This document shows, in pieces, positions 46,353-59,579 of a DNA stretch of 64,000 nucleotides. Position 1 is the first letter of the stretch, and each line of letters begins with the position of its first letter. The stretch is from positions 6,647,860-6,711,859 of the forward strand of contig JARWIR010000023.1 of assembly GCA_029959085.1 (NCBI GenBank), written 5' to 3'. A model generated the notes under the pieces. The model saw nothing but the letters and a program-made list of their open reading frames with translations, ran no database searches and was not told where the DNA came from. The translations under genes were made by a program, and so were the position numbers. The stretch comes from Nemophila menziesii (taxonomy: Eukaryota > Streptophyta > Magnoliopsida > Boraginales > Hydrophyllaceae).

Positions 46353-46640
46353 GGGTGAATTAATTATAAAAGCCTAACATAGACATTACCTTCTTATAAA
46401 GGCCCAAGAGTAACTAGTCCTAACGACGTTAGTAACTAGTATTTGTTTCTCTATTCATTTGTCAGAAAAAGCAAAATCACATCTTTATAGGTATTTATGT
46501 AATTGCTTTATCTTCTTCTCACTGTTATCTCTCTTCTCTCTACTGTTATCTCTCTTCTCTATACCTTCTCGTACCTATAGGAACAACAAACAAAATGAAA
46601 TCCCTGATATGCTTCTCCCACCAATATCATGGCACAAGAA
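46353..46640 (+). repeat. Left TIR region of the MULE
   Basis: It pairs imperfectly with the reverse complement of about 60690-61243. The outer ~70 bases align best; further in, both arms share CTCGTAC, GGAACAAC and CTTCCCACCA-like blocks. A CT-rich direct repeat (CTGTTATCTCTCTTCTCT twice, 46520-46560) looks like a plant 5' UTR. Confidence 0.55.
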
Positions 46641-47468
46641 ATCCCTCTCTCGCTGTTCTCTCTCTTGACTATTTCTTCTCTCTCGTACGACAACAAGAAG
46701 GCTCACAAGAGAACCAATTTTCCACCTTCATCAATCAGTTCTCCTTCACTATGTCACCGCGGCCGATCTGCACCAGAAGACCGCTGCAGCCCACCAAGCC
46801 TCCGCCGTAACGAAGACGCTCTGCTGCACAAACAGATTCTCTCCTGCACAACCCAAACCAAGCCGCTCTCCTTTAATAATCACTCCGGCGAAAAGAATCA
46901 ACGCTATTCAAAATCAGAGAAGATTCACACAAGCCTAGTTAAAGGTATATTCATTCAAATGGGTCAATACGTTTTAGGGTTCTTGTTCTACTGATTCTTC
47001 TTGATTTAAGTTAGTGAGTATAGTTATTCTAGATCTTCTAAAGTAGTCTATGATTAAGGGGTGGGTTCATACACATTGCATAGCATTTTTTTTAGTCTTT
47101 ACTTTTTTGTAGTGAATTTGGTATACCCATTTACAGAAAACATTAGGTTATATTTATGTCGGATTCTGGATGGATATCATTTGTTTTTGTTTATTTATGG
47201 TACTGGAAGCTATTGATAGATGATTTACTATAACAGCTATGTGATTAGTTGATGTTTGCTTTTCTTTTTTAAGTAGTTTATGCTATGAGAAGACTTGTTA
47301 TATAATGCAGCTTTTCAAGTGTATTTCCTCGGAAGCGGATACATTACGATCTTCAGACTAGTCTTTATAATTAAGAGGGAAAATTAACTGTATTTGCAAA
47401 TCATCAACTAGAGGTTAGTAATTACTTTTTAATAATGACTCGCTGAGTTTTAACTTGATAAAGTTTGC
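46641..47468 (+). other. Leader/intron-like region inside the MULE
   Basis: 46580-47000 contains overlapping open frames, Ser/Pro-rich and CT-rich, resembling a first exon or 5' UTR. 47000-47468 is T-rich and intron-like, ending at a TTTGCAG acceptor before the exon-like segment at 47469. No product recognised. Confidence 0.35.
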
Positions 47469-47629
47469 AGGCTAATTGCAGAGCTATTACAGCTTCTAAA
47501 CCAGTTTTGCAGAGTACAGTGAATTTCTTCATTACAATAGATACACACGTGTCTGAATTAGGTCAGATTGTGGAAGAATCACAAAAAGTTAATGGCCCAA
47601 AATTATCTTATATTCAGAAGAAATTGGAG
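47469..47629 (+). pseudogene. Captured exon-like segment, unrecognised
   Basis: A ~160-bp open segment flanked by acceptor TTTGCAG and donor GGTAATT. It reads AITASKPVLQSTVNFF, then THVSELGQIVEESQKV. Clean splice borders suggest an exon of a cellular gene. I do not recognise the family. Confidence 0.35.
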
Positions 47630-48070
47630 GTAATTTTTATCCTCTTGTGGAATTAATAGCAATGCAATTTAATTTAACTTTTAATAAACACATGACCGAG
47701 GGATACTGTTGGATGGTATATGTAGTTCTTCTTCAGTCATGACTCAATAAACACGATACGAAACTTTCTACTCCATAGTTACATCATTTATAGCAATTTA
47801 TAAAATGAATCTTATTATAATGTACTGCTTGAAATTACCATGCTTAGCCTATATCTTACCGTAATGTAATAGTTTAAACTGAACATGTTTGATATGAAGA
47901 ATTAAAGTTTGTCCGAGAATAGTAGGGCATCTGCTGTAGCGGTCAATGATGGTAATTATGGATAAATTACTTAATTGCACCATAGGTCCCTATATTAATT
48001 ACACTATAAGTCAGTGGTCTTGTATTGCAGGTATGGCAGCTTGTATTGCATGTATGGCAGATAAAGGTTG

Positions 48071-48246
48071 GGTTACACCAAAGGAAGTGTTCTTGTTGCC
48101 GAGATTATTGTCACTTTTGTCCTTGTTTACACTGTCTTCATATCAAAAAACGTTGCGCTAGAGAATCTCATGTCCCTGTATTTGCACTCCTACCGATTTG
48201 GTTCGCCGTGTTTTTGGTTCACTTGGCCACTATTCCTGTCAAAGGT
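48071..48246 (+). pseudogene. PIP aquaporin fragment, frameshifted
   Basis: The first frame reads [20 protein letters not shown] and TVFISKN. The next frame, after an A-run near 48145-48150, reads [14 protein letters not shown], then [16 protein letters not shown]. Together they match loop D and transmembrane helices 5-6 entry of plasma-membrane aquaporins (usual: [33 protein letters not shown]). The second NPA box and the rest are absent. The frameshift and substitutions at conserved glycines show it is not functional. It is a captured gene piece inside the MULE. Confidence 0.85.
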
Positions 48247-48770
48247 ACTCTGTGCTGGAGAAATGAACTTGGAGAAACTAGATGAACTTGTCGAGAAAAG
48301 TTTCCATCAAATCCTTAAAGAAACCATGGCTCACAAAACTGCCCTCAAATTTATAAGCTGATCGTTTCAACCAATATACAGGTATAGAGACCATTTTTTC
48401 TATTCTTTTCCAATTATAATTATGAAAACTTGAATTAATTTAATCTAACAATTTTACTTGTCAAACTTTTGTAGGTTGACCTTATTACTAGATTTGAGAA
48501 AGTAGGCAGGTTCACCTTACTTGGCTTCTTCAAGTTAGCAAAAAGTGTTTTCGCTTCTTTAGGAATTTGGCCCTGTTTAGTTTTGCTAAGAATTAAATTT
48601 GATATTTTTATCTTCTTCTTAATTCTTAATTCATATGGTTTATACTTACTATTTAAGGTATCCAAAAATTCTTGAAGCTTGTACGTTGGTAGTGCCTATC
48701 ATTTTTTTTATGAGCTATGATTAAACGCAGATTGTTACTTTTTAAATAGTAAACTCATATCTCTTAACTA
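48247..48770 (+). other. Exon-like tail and AT-rich DNA after the PIP fragment
   Basis: Right after the PIP homology an open stretch reads [17 protein letters not shown] and stops at TGA near 48359. It is not PIP sequence, so a second source was probably joined here. The remainder is AT-rich without a clear feature. Confidence 0.35.
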
Positions 48771-49880
48771 TCTCTTAACGGATATATACCCATATGAATT
48801 AAGACGGGTGTAAAAATATGACTTTCAGTAGGTGTTAATATATTTCTGGACGGGTATATACTTATAAGGACTTGTATTGCAATTAACTTAAATATAGATT
48901 AGTAGGTGTATACCTATAGGGACCCGTCAAAGACATCATAACATGGCTAATGTGTACCCAATTTGGATTAATTGTATAACCTAAAAAACCAATGTGCAAT
49001 TATTTTAGTTTGGGTATATTCCCAATTGTACTTGTTTCATTTATTGGTGTATAATCATTTGTCTTTGTTTCTTGACGTATTGAAATTGCATCGTGTGTTG
49101 GAATTTTAATTTGGGTATAGAACCATTTATAGGTCATTTTAATGTGTTGGCGTATACCCACTTTTAGTACACGAGAAAATGACATTACTTCACAATCGGG
49201 ATTAACACAAATGGTGTTAGAAATGGGCATACACCCGTAATCATTTCATATAACTGGGTTTATACCTATATTGTATATTTTGCTGCTACAACGATAATGT
49301 AGTGTGTCATTACTTAAATTGGGTATACACCCGTTATGATGGTATATTATATGTTTTTGACATTCATACGACGAGTATATAGCCATTGTGTTTACTAGCT
49401 CATATACAACACGGAAATACATTTGAATTGGGTACACACTGTGTTTGCATTGGGTACACACCTAATGAATATATACAATCGGTAATACGTAAGTTTAAAA
49501 TTCCCATATTCTTGATTAGATTTGTTTTAAGTTGATATGTAAGTCACAAAATACATTTTCTTTTTTGCCCTCTATAATAAATGTAGTTTCAACCATATGT
49601 ATTTGGGTGACAGACACATTGTGATTCGTCGATGCTAGATGTGTTAGGTTTAATGAGTTAGGGTATACACTCGTAATGTTTTCATACATACGTGTATACA
49701 CGATATAATGGAAAAAGAATACCAAATTATATGGAATTGGGTGAAGCCGCCATTGATATGCAACTTTGGTATAAAACGATTCTATGTAACTTGGGTAACC
49801 TTGTTTGTAGTCATTTTCACACGCAATTAATGTGATTAGGCATACACCCATTTGGAACTTGGTGTGTATTGGAGTATACA
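48770..49880. repeat. Degenerate left flank of the satellite array
   Basis: AT-rich DNA scattered with GGGTATAC/GTATACCC-like short dyads (GGGTATACACCCG, GGGTATATAC). A segment GGATATATACCCATATG followed by GGGTGTAAAAATAT recurs on the far side of the array near 58949. It is probably array edge DNA decayed beyond clear monomers. Confidence 0.5.
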
Positions 49881-52800
49881 CCCATGCTAGATGTTTTTGA
49901 GTATTCAAACCTTCACTATGATTGGGCATATGTCCATCAATATCATCCTCTCCTCGAAGGTGACTTTATATAAGGTTTAGCAAGTTTGGGATAAGGATAG
50001 GTTAGTTACTATGGATGGTCATCAACTAATTTCGGTATACGCACATTGTGTGCGTGGAGGAACACCTTCTTTGTCTACAATATACTCCGATTTAAAGGTC
50101 GACTGCGTTTGGGTACCATTCACTATGATTGGGCATATGTCCATCAACATCTTCTTATAAGTTAAAGTGAAATTTATATAAGTTTTTGCATTAGTTGTAT
50201 TTCTTTTCGAGTATACACAAATTTGTAATTGTTGGTGGTCGACCGAATAACATAAAAACGTGTATACACCCATGCTAGATGTTTTTGAGTATTCAATCCT
50301 TCACTATGATTGGGCATATGTCCATCAAACATCATCATCTCCTCGAAGGTCACTGTATATAAGGTTTAGAAAGTTTGGGCTCAGGATAGGTTAGTTACTA
50401 TGGATGGTCATCAACTAATTTCGGTATACACACATTGTGTGCGTAAGGGAACGCCTTCTTTGTCTACAATATACTCTGAGTTACAAGTCGACTGCGTTTG
50501 GGTACCATTCACTATGATTGGGCATATGTCCGTCGACATCTTCCTCTAAGCGAAGGTGACTTTATATAAGTTTTTGAAATGGTTGTATTTCTTTTCGGGT
50601 ATACACAAATTTGTAGTTGTTAGTGGTCGACCGAATAACATAAACATGGGTATACACCCATGCTAGATGTTTTTGAGTATTCAAATCTTCACTATGATTG
50701 GGCATATGTCCATCAACATCATCCTCTCCTCGAAGGTGACATTATATAAGGTTTAGCAAGTTTGGGATAAGGATATGTTAGTTACTATGGATGGTCACCA
50801 ACTAATTTTGGTATACGCACATTGTTGCGTAAAGGAACGCCTTCTTTGTCTACAATATACTCCGAGTTAAAGGTCGACTGTGTTTGGGTACCATTCTCTA
50901 TGATTGGGTATATGTCCATCAACATCTTCTTCTACGCGAAGGTGACTTTTTATAAGGTTATACAATGGTTGTATTTATTTTCGGGTATACACAAATTTGA
51001 ACGTATTGGTGGTCGACCGAATAACATAAAAACGTGTATACACCCATGCTAGATGTTTTTGAGTATTCAAACCTTTACTATGATTGGGAACATGTCCATC
51101 AAACATCATCCTCTCCTCGAAGGTGACTTTATATAAGGTTTAGAAAGTTAGGAATCAGGATAGGTTAGTTACTATGGATGCTCATCAACTAATTACGGTA
51201 TACACACATTGTGTGCGTAAGGGAACGCCTTCTTTGTCTACAATATACTCCTAGTTACAAGTCGACTGCGTTTGGGTACCATTCACTACGATTGGGCATA
51301 TGTCCGTCTACATCTTCCTCTACGCAAAGGTGACTTTATATAAGTTCTTGCAATAGTTGGTTTTCTTTTCGGGTATACACAAATTAGAACTTGTTGGTGG
51401 TCGACCGAATAACATAAACACATGTATCCACCTATGCTAGATGTTTTTGAGTATTCAAACCTTCACTATGATTGGAAATATGTCCATCAATATCATCCTC
51501 TCCTCGAAGGTGACTTTATATAATGTTTAGCAAGTTTGAGATAAAGATAGGTTAGTTACTATGGATGGTCATCAACTAATTTTGGTATACTATGGATGGT
51601 CATCAACTAATTACGGTATACACACATTGTGTGCGTAAGGGAACACCTTCTTTGTCTACAATATACTCCTAGTTACAAGTCGACTGCGTTTGGGTACCAT
51701 TCACTATGATTGGGCATATGTCCGTCGACATCTTCCTCTACGCAAAGGTGACTTTATTATAAGTTTTTGCAATAGTTGTATTTCTTTTTGGGTATACAAG
51801 AATTTGTAATTGTTGGTGTTCGACCAAATAACATAAACACATACCTATGCTAGATGTTTTTGAGTATTCAAACCTTCACTATGATTGGGCATATGTCCAT
51901 CAATATCATCCTCTCCTCGAAGGTGACTTTATATAAGGTTTAGCAAGTTTGGAATAAGGATAGGTTAGTTACTATGGATGGTCATCAACTAATTTTGTTC
52001 TACGCACATTGTGTGCGTGAAGGAACGCCTTCTTTGTCTACAATATACTCCGAGTTACAAGTCGACTGCGTTTGGGTACCATTCTCTATGATTGGGCATA
52101 TGTCCATCAACATCTTCCTATAAGTTAAAGTGAATTTTACACAAGGTTATACAATAGTTGGTTTTCTTTTCGCGTATACACAAATTTGAACTTGTTGGTG
52201 ATCGACCGAATAACAAAAAAACGTGTATACACCCATGCTAGATGTTTTTTAGAATTCAAACCTTCACTATGATTGGACATATGTCCATCAACATCATCCT
52301 CTCCACCAAGGTGACATTATATAAGGTTTACCAAGTTTGGGATAAGGATAGGTTAGTTACTATGGATGGTCATCAACTTGTGTGCGTGTAGGAACGCCTT
52401 CTTTGTTTACAATATACTCCGAGTTACAAGTCGAATGCGTTTGGGTACCATTCACTATGATTGGGCATATGTCCATCAACATCTCCCCCTACGCGAAGGT
52501 GACTTTATATAAGTTTTTGCAATGGTTGTATTGGTTTTCGGGTAACACAAATTTGAACTTGTTGGTGGTCGACCGAATAACATAAAAACGTGTATACACC
52601 CATGCTAGATATTTTTGAGTATTCAATCCTTCACTATGATTGGGCATATGTCCATCAAACATCATCATCTCCTCGAATGTCACTTTATATAAGGTTTAGA
52701 AAGTTTGGGATCAAGATATGTTAGTTACTATGGATGGTCATCAACTAATTTTGGTATAAACATATTGTGTGCGTAAGGGAACGCCTTCTTTGTCTACAAT

Positions 52801-55800
52801 ATACTCCAAGTAACAAGTCGACTGCATTTGGGTACCATTCACTATGATTGGGCATATGTCCATCAACATCTGCCTATAAGTTAAAATGAATTTTATATAA
52901 GGTTATACAATAGTTGGTTTTCTTTTTGGGTATACACAAATTCAAAATTGTTGGTGGTCGACCGAATAACATATAAACGTGTATACACCCATGCTAGATG
53001 TTTTTGAATATTCAATCCTTCACTATGATTGAGCATATGTCCATCAAACATCATCACCTCCTAGAAGGTGACTTTATATAACGTTTAGAAAGTTTAGGAT
53101 CAGGATAGGTTAGTTAGTATGGATGATCATCAACTAATTTCGGTATACACACATTGTGTGCATAAGGGAACACCTTCTTTGTCTACAATATACTCCGAGT
53201 TACAAGTCGACTGCGTTTGGGTACCATTCACTATGATTGGGCATATGTCCGTCGACATCTTCCTTTACGTGAATGTGACTTTATATAAGTTTTTGCAATG
53301 GTTGTATTTCTTTTGGGGTATACACAAATTTGTAATTGTTGGTGGTCGACCAAATAACTTAAAAACAAGTATACACCCATGCTAGATGTTTTTGAGTATT
53401 CAAAACTTCCCTTTGATTGGGCATATGTCCATCAACATCATCCTCTCTTCGAAGGTGACTTTATATAAGGTTTAACAAGTTTGGGATAAGGATATGTTAG
53501 TTACTATGGATGGTCATCTACTAATTTTGGTATACGCACATTGTGTGCTTGAAGGAACACCTTCTTTTTTCTACAATATGCTCCGAGTTACATGTCGATT
53601 GCGTTTGGGTACCATTCTCTATGATTGGGCATATGTCCATCAACATATTCCTATAAGTTAAAGTGAATTTTATAGAAGGTTATACAACAGTTGGTTTTCT
53701 TTTCCGGTATACACAAATTTTAAATTGTTGGTGGTCGACCGAATAACATAAAAACGTGTATACACCCATGCTAGAAGTTTTTGAGTATTCAATCCTTCAC
53801 TATGATTGGGCATATGTCCATCAAACATCATCATCTCCTCGAAGGTGACTTTATATAACGTTTATAAAGTTTGGGATCAGGATAGGTTAGTTACTATGGA
53901 TGGTCATCAACTATTTTCGGCATACACACATTGTGTGCGTAAGGGAACGCCTTCTTTGTCTACAATATATTCCGAGTTACAAGTCGACTGTGTTTGGGTA
54001 CCGTTCACTATGATTGGGCATATGTCCATCAACATCTTCCTCTACGCGAAGGTGACTTTTTATAAGGTTATACAATGGTTGTATTTATTTTAGGGTATAC
54101 ACAAATTTGAACTTGTTGGTGGTCGACCGAATAACATAAAAACGTGTATACACACATGCTAAATGTTTTTGAGTATTCAAACCTTCACTATGATTGGGCA
54201 TATGTCCATCAACATTATCATCTCCTCGAAGGTGACTTTATATAAGGTTTAGCAAGATTGGGATAGGGATACTTTAGTTACTATGGATGGTCAGCAACTA
54301 ATTTCGGAATACACACATTGTTTGCGTAAAGGAACGCCTTCTTTTCTATAATATACTACGAGTTACAAGCCGACTGCCTTTGGGTACCATTCACTATGAT
54401 TGGACATATGTCCATTAACATCTTCCTCTACGCGAAGGTTAATTTATATAAGTTTTTGCAATAGTTGTATTTATTTTCGGGTATGCAAAAATCCGAAATT
54501 GTTGGTGGTCGACCGAATAACATAAACACGTGTATACACCCATGCTAGATGTTTTTGAGTATTCAATCCTTCACTATGATTGGGAATATGTCCTTCAAAC
54601 ATAATCCTCTCCTCGAAGGTTACTTTATATAAGGTTTAGAAAGTTAGGAATCAGGATAGGTTAGTTACTATGGATGCTCATCAACTAATTACGGTATACA
54701 CACATTGTGTGCGTAAGGGAACGCCTTCTTTGTCTACAATATACTCCTAGTTACAAGTCGACTGCGTTTCGGTACCGTTCACTATGATTGGGCATATGTC
54801 CGTCGACATCTTCCTCTACGTAAATGTGACTTTATATAAGTTTTTGCAATAATTGGTTTTCTTTTTGGGTATACACAAATTAGAACTTGTTGGTGGTCGA
54901 CCTAATAACATAAACACAGGAATCCACCTATGTTAGATGTTTTTGAGTATTCAAACCTTCACTATGATTGGGCATATGTCCATCAATATCATCCTCTCCT
55001 CGAAGGTGACTTTATATAAGGTTTAGCAAGTTTGAGATAAGGATAGGTTAGTTACTATGGACGGTCATCAACTAATTTTGGTATACTATGGATGGTCATC
55101 AACTAATTTTGGTATAAACACATTGTGTGCGTAAGGTAACGCCTTCTTTGTCTACAATATACTCCGAGTAACAAGTCGACTGCATTTGGGTACCATTCAC
55201 TATGATTGGGCATATGTCCATCAAACATCATCATCTCCTCGAAGGTGACTTTATATAACGTTTATAAAGTTTGGGATCAGGATAGGTTAGTTACTATGGA
55301 TGGTCATCAACTATTTTCGGCATACACACATTGTGTGCGTAAGGGAACGCCTTCTTTGTCTACAATATATTCCGAGTTACAAGTCGACTGTGTTTGGGTA
55401 CCGTTCACTATGATTGGGCATATGTCCATCAACATCTTCCTCTACGCGAAGGTGACTTTTTATAAGGTTATACAATGGTTGTATTTATTTTCGGGTATAC
55501 ACAAATTTGAACTTGTTGGTGGTCGACCGAATAACATAAAAACGTGTATACACACATGCTAAATGTTTTTGAGTATTCAAACCTTCACTATGATTGGGCA
55601 TATGTCCATCAACATTATCATCTCCTCGAAGGTGACTTTATATAAGGTTTAGCAAGATTGGGATAGGGATACTTTAGTTACTATGGATGGTCAGCAACTA
55701 ATTTCGGAATACACACATTGTTTGCGTAAAGGAACGCCTTCTTTTCTATAATATACTACGAGTTACAAGCCGACTGCCTTTGGGTACCATTCACTATGAT

Positions 55801-57613
55801 TGGGCATATGTCCATTAACATCTTCCTCTACGCGAAGGTTAATTTATATAAGTTTTTGCAATAGTTGTATTTATTTTCGGGTATGCAAAAATTCGAAATT
55901 GTTGGTGGTCGACCGAATAACATAAACACGTGTATACACCCATGCTAGATGTTTTTGAGTATTCAATCCTTCACTATGATTGGGAATATGTCCTTCAAAC
56001 ATAATCCTCTCCTCGAAGGTTACTTTATATAAGGTTTAGAAAGTTAGGAATCAGGATAGGTTAGTTACTATGGATGCTCATCAACTAATTACGGTATACA
56101 CACATTGTGTGCGTAAGGGAACGCCTTCTTTGTCTACAATATACTCCTAGTTACAAGTCGACTGCGTTTCGGTACCGTTCACTATGATTGGGCATATGTC
56201 CGTCGACATCTTCCTCTACGTAAATGTGACTTTATATAAGTTTTTGCAATAATTGGTTTTCTTTTTGGGTATACACAAATTAGAACTTGTTGGTGGTCGA
56301 CCTAATAACATAAACACAGGAATCCACCTATGTTAGATGTTTTTGAGTATTCAAACCTTCACTATGATTGGGCATATGTCCATCAATATCATCCTCTCCT
56401 CGAAGGTGACTTTATATAAGGTTTAGCAAGTTTGAGATAAGGATAGGTTAGTTACTATGGACGGTCATCAACTAATTTTGGTATACTATGGATGGTCATC
56501 AACTAATTTTGGTATAAACACATTGTGTGCGTAAGGTAACGCCTTCTTTGTCTACAATATACTCCGAGTAACAAGTCGACTGCATTTGGGTACCATTCAC
56601 TATGATTGGGCATATGTCCATCAAACATCATCACATCCTAGAAGGTGACTTTATATAACGTTTAGAAAGTTTAGGATCATGATAGGTTAGTTACTATGGG
56701 TGGTCATCAACTAATTTCGGTATACACACATTGTGTGCATAAGGGAACACCTTCTTTGTCTACAATATACTCCGAGTTACAAGTTTACTGCGTTTGGGAA
56801 CCATTCACTATGATTGGGCATATGTCCGTCGACATCTTCCTTTACGTGAAAGTGACTTTATATAAGTTTTTGCAATGGTTGTATTTCTTTTCGGGTATAC
56901 ACAAATTTGTAATTGTTGGTGGTCGACCAAATAACTTAAACACAAGTATACACCCATGCTAGATGTTTTTGAGTATTCAAAACTTCACTTTGATTGGGCA
57001 TATGTCCATAAACATCATCCTTCCTTCGAAGTTGACTTTATATAAGGTTTAACAAGTTTGGGATAAGGATATGTTAGTTACTATGGATGGTCATCAACTA
57101 ATTTTGGTATACGCACATTGTGTGCTTGAAGGAACACCTTCTTTTTTCTACAATATACTCCGAGTTACATGTCGATTGCGTTTGGGTACCATTCTCTATG
57201 ATTGGGCATATGTCCATCAACATATACCTATAAGTTAAATTGAATTTTATAGAAGGTTATACAACAGTTGGTTTTCTTTTCCGGTATACACAAATTTTAA
57301 ATTGTTGGTGGTCGACCGAATAACATAAAAACGTGTATACACCCATGCTAGAAGTTTTTGAGTATTCAATCCTTCACTATGATTGGGCATATGTACATCA
57401 AACATCATCATCTCCTAGAAGGTGACTTTATATAACGTTTAGAAAGTTTGGGATTTGGATAGGTTAGTTACTATGGATGGTCATCAACTATTTTCGGTAT
57501 ACACACATTGTGTGCATAAGGGAACGCCTTCTTTGTCTACAATATATTCCGAGTTTCAAGTCGACTGCGTTTGGGTACCATTCACTATGATTGGGCATAT
57601 GTTCGTCGAGCAA
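49880..57613 (+). repeat. 388-bp tandem satellite array inside the MULE
   Basis: The marker GATGTTTTTGAGTATTCAA recurs about every 385-390 bp (near 49889, 50279, 50666, 51052, 51440, 51852, 52240, 52610, 52998, 53385, 53775, 54160, 54548, 54937, 55560, 55950, 56338, 56962, 57352). Each monomer carries CACTATGATTGGGCATATG twice, so it is built from two diverged half-units. KpnI (GGTACC) and SalI (GTCGAC) sites recur. A 620-bp gap between markers at two places reflects an unequal-exchange event. Short open frames repeat with the monomer, but 388 is not a multiple of three. Confidence 0.93.
53797..56596 (+). repeat. 1.4-kb direct duplication within the satellite
   Basis: 53797-55196 and 55197-56596 are nearly identical (offset 1400 bp) and far more alike than neighbouring monomers. 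Both edges fall in the half-unit motif ATTGGGCATATGTCCATCAA, so the exchange was out of register. Separately, about 53025-53790 resembles 56600-57370, extending the higher-order pattern. Confidence 0.88.
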
Positions 57614-58320
57614 GATGTTGATGGACATATGCCCAACCATAGAGGAAGATGTAGACGGATATATGCCCAATCATAGTGAATGGTACCCAAACGCAGTCGA
57701 CTTGTAACTCGGAGTATATTGTAGACAAACAAGGCGTTCCCTTACGCACACGATGTGTTTATACCGAAATTAGTTGATGACCGTCTATAGTAATTAACCT
57801 ATCCTAATCCCAAACTTATTAAAACTTATATAAAGTCACCTTCGTGGATAGTATGATGTTGATGGACATATGCCAAATCATAGGGAATGTTTGTAAACAC
57901 GAAAACATCTAGCATGGGTGTATACACGTTTTTATGTTATTCGGTCAACCACCAACAATTTCAAATTTGTGTATACCCGAAAAAAAAACTATTGTATAAC
58001 CTTATATAAAATTCACTTTAGCTTATAGGGAGATGTTGATGGACATATGTCCAATCATAGAGAACTGTACCCAAACGCAGTCGACTTGTAACTTGGAGTA
58101 TATTGTAGACAAAGAAGTCGTTCCTTCACGCACACAATGTGCGTATTCCAAAATTAGTTGATGACCATCCATAGTAACTAAACTATCTTACCCCAAACTT
58201 GCTAAACCTTATATAAAGTCACATTCGAGGAGAGGATGATGTTGATGGACATATACCCAATTATATAAAATTCACTTTAGCTTATAGGAAGATGTTGATG
58301 GACATATACCCAATCATAAA
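57614..58320 (-). repeat. Inverted block of satellite monomers
   Basis: From 57614 the monomer sequence runs in reverse complement (GATGGACATATGCCCAA, CGCAGTCGACTTGTAAC, CATGGGTGTATACACG) for ~1.8 units. It turns back to plus orientation near 58321-58400. The head-to-head junction lies in the GGGCATATGTTCGTCGAG segment. Confidence 0.88.
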
Positions 58321-58400
58321 GAATGGTACCCATGCTAGATGTTTTTGAGTATCAAAACCTTCACTAAGATTGGGCATATGTCTATCAATATCATCATCAA

Positions 58401-59343
58401 CCATATGTTTCACAATTGGTATATGCCAACCTAATTGGTGTTTACCCACTATTACTGTTCGTATTGATATATTATATTGTACGTACCCCAATGGTTATAA
58501 CCCAAAAAAAGGTATATCTTATAATCACCTCTTGTAAAATAAGCAACTCTTATAACCACCTCTGGTATATACGAAATGAGTAAATACCAAGTACCACATC
58601 TAATAATTACCCATTAGTAGTGCGTCTCAATCATGTTTTTCACAATATGTATATACATATATAATAGGAATATACCTAACACTACAGGTCATAATGTTAT
58701 AGTATACTCTACGTACCAAAATGGATATATACCAAAATGGGTATATCTTATAACCACCTCTGGTAAAACAAGCGCCTCTTATAACCACCTCCGGTAAGTT
58801 CAAATTATATCAAAACTTTATTATAAATTCTTTTTTGATACACCATTATTATTGGGTATACCGAATCCTAAACCACAATACAAATTTGGTATTTTAAGAA
58901 ACAAATATAAATGAGTGTACACCAAGATATATGAAAATTATTTAGGATATATACCCATATGGGTGTAAAAATATCTCTATGAAGGGTATATACCCAAATC
59001 TCTGAATGGGTATATACCTATATATTTGAATGAATACATACCCATATATATATATATGAACGTGTATATGCACATAGACTTGTGAAATAAAGCAAATAAT
59101 TGAAATGGAGATGAAAATCTTGGAAGCTATTTATTATTATTTAGTTGTATTTTGTCCTTATTACTTCAAGTTGCTTGAAATGACTAATACAACTTCATTG
59201 ACATTGTAACAAACAACTCATTAAATATAATTCTCACATTTTAAAGGATAATTACGCTTAATATTAAGACAGATTAATCAGGTTATATATCAAGATTCGT
59301 GACAGAAGTGAATAAAAGCAAAGCTCCTTAAAATACAACAGAT
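58401..59343. repeat. Right flank of the satellite with short repeats
   Basis: Scattered GGGTATATACC dyads and several copies of CTTATAACCACCTCTGGTA between about 58520 and 58800. A TA tract lies near 59046. No gene. Confidence 0.5.
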
Positions 59344-59579
59344 TATACAACACACCACTACTAAATAACCTATCAATTTCAATGTTGTTGCATAAACCAG
59401 TTCCCCATATGGACGGTGAAGAGAATTTTTGAGCATTGCCTCAGCATTACGAGTCAGCTACGTACCTGAAATCAAACAATACTCTTATATATCAACAATT
59501 TTACCCAAAAATATAATCTTAATAATAATAATTATACTAATAATTATAATAATACTAATTAATAATTAATAATAATTAC

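Noticed and set aside
47933..47942. Right terminus of a small CACTA starting at 45770 (CTGCTGTAGCG)
   Set aside because: The end would read CGCTAC, not CACTAC, and has no subterminal array nearby; TNP1 at 61558-63047 places the rest of C4 further right.
49995..57676. Many ~60-118-codon frames in the satellite as candidate genes
   Set aside because: They repeat with the 388-bp unit, vary in frame and end, and have no recognised domain; kept only as a finding.
49880..58400. CRISPR-like array
   Set aside because: Monomers are 388 bp and directly abutting, with no short repeat plus unique spacer pattern, and the DNA is plant nuclear.
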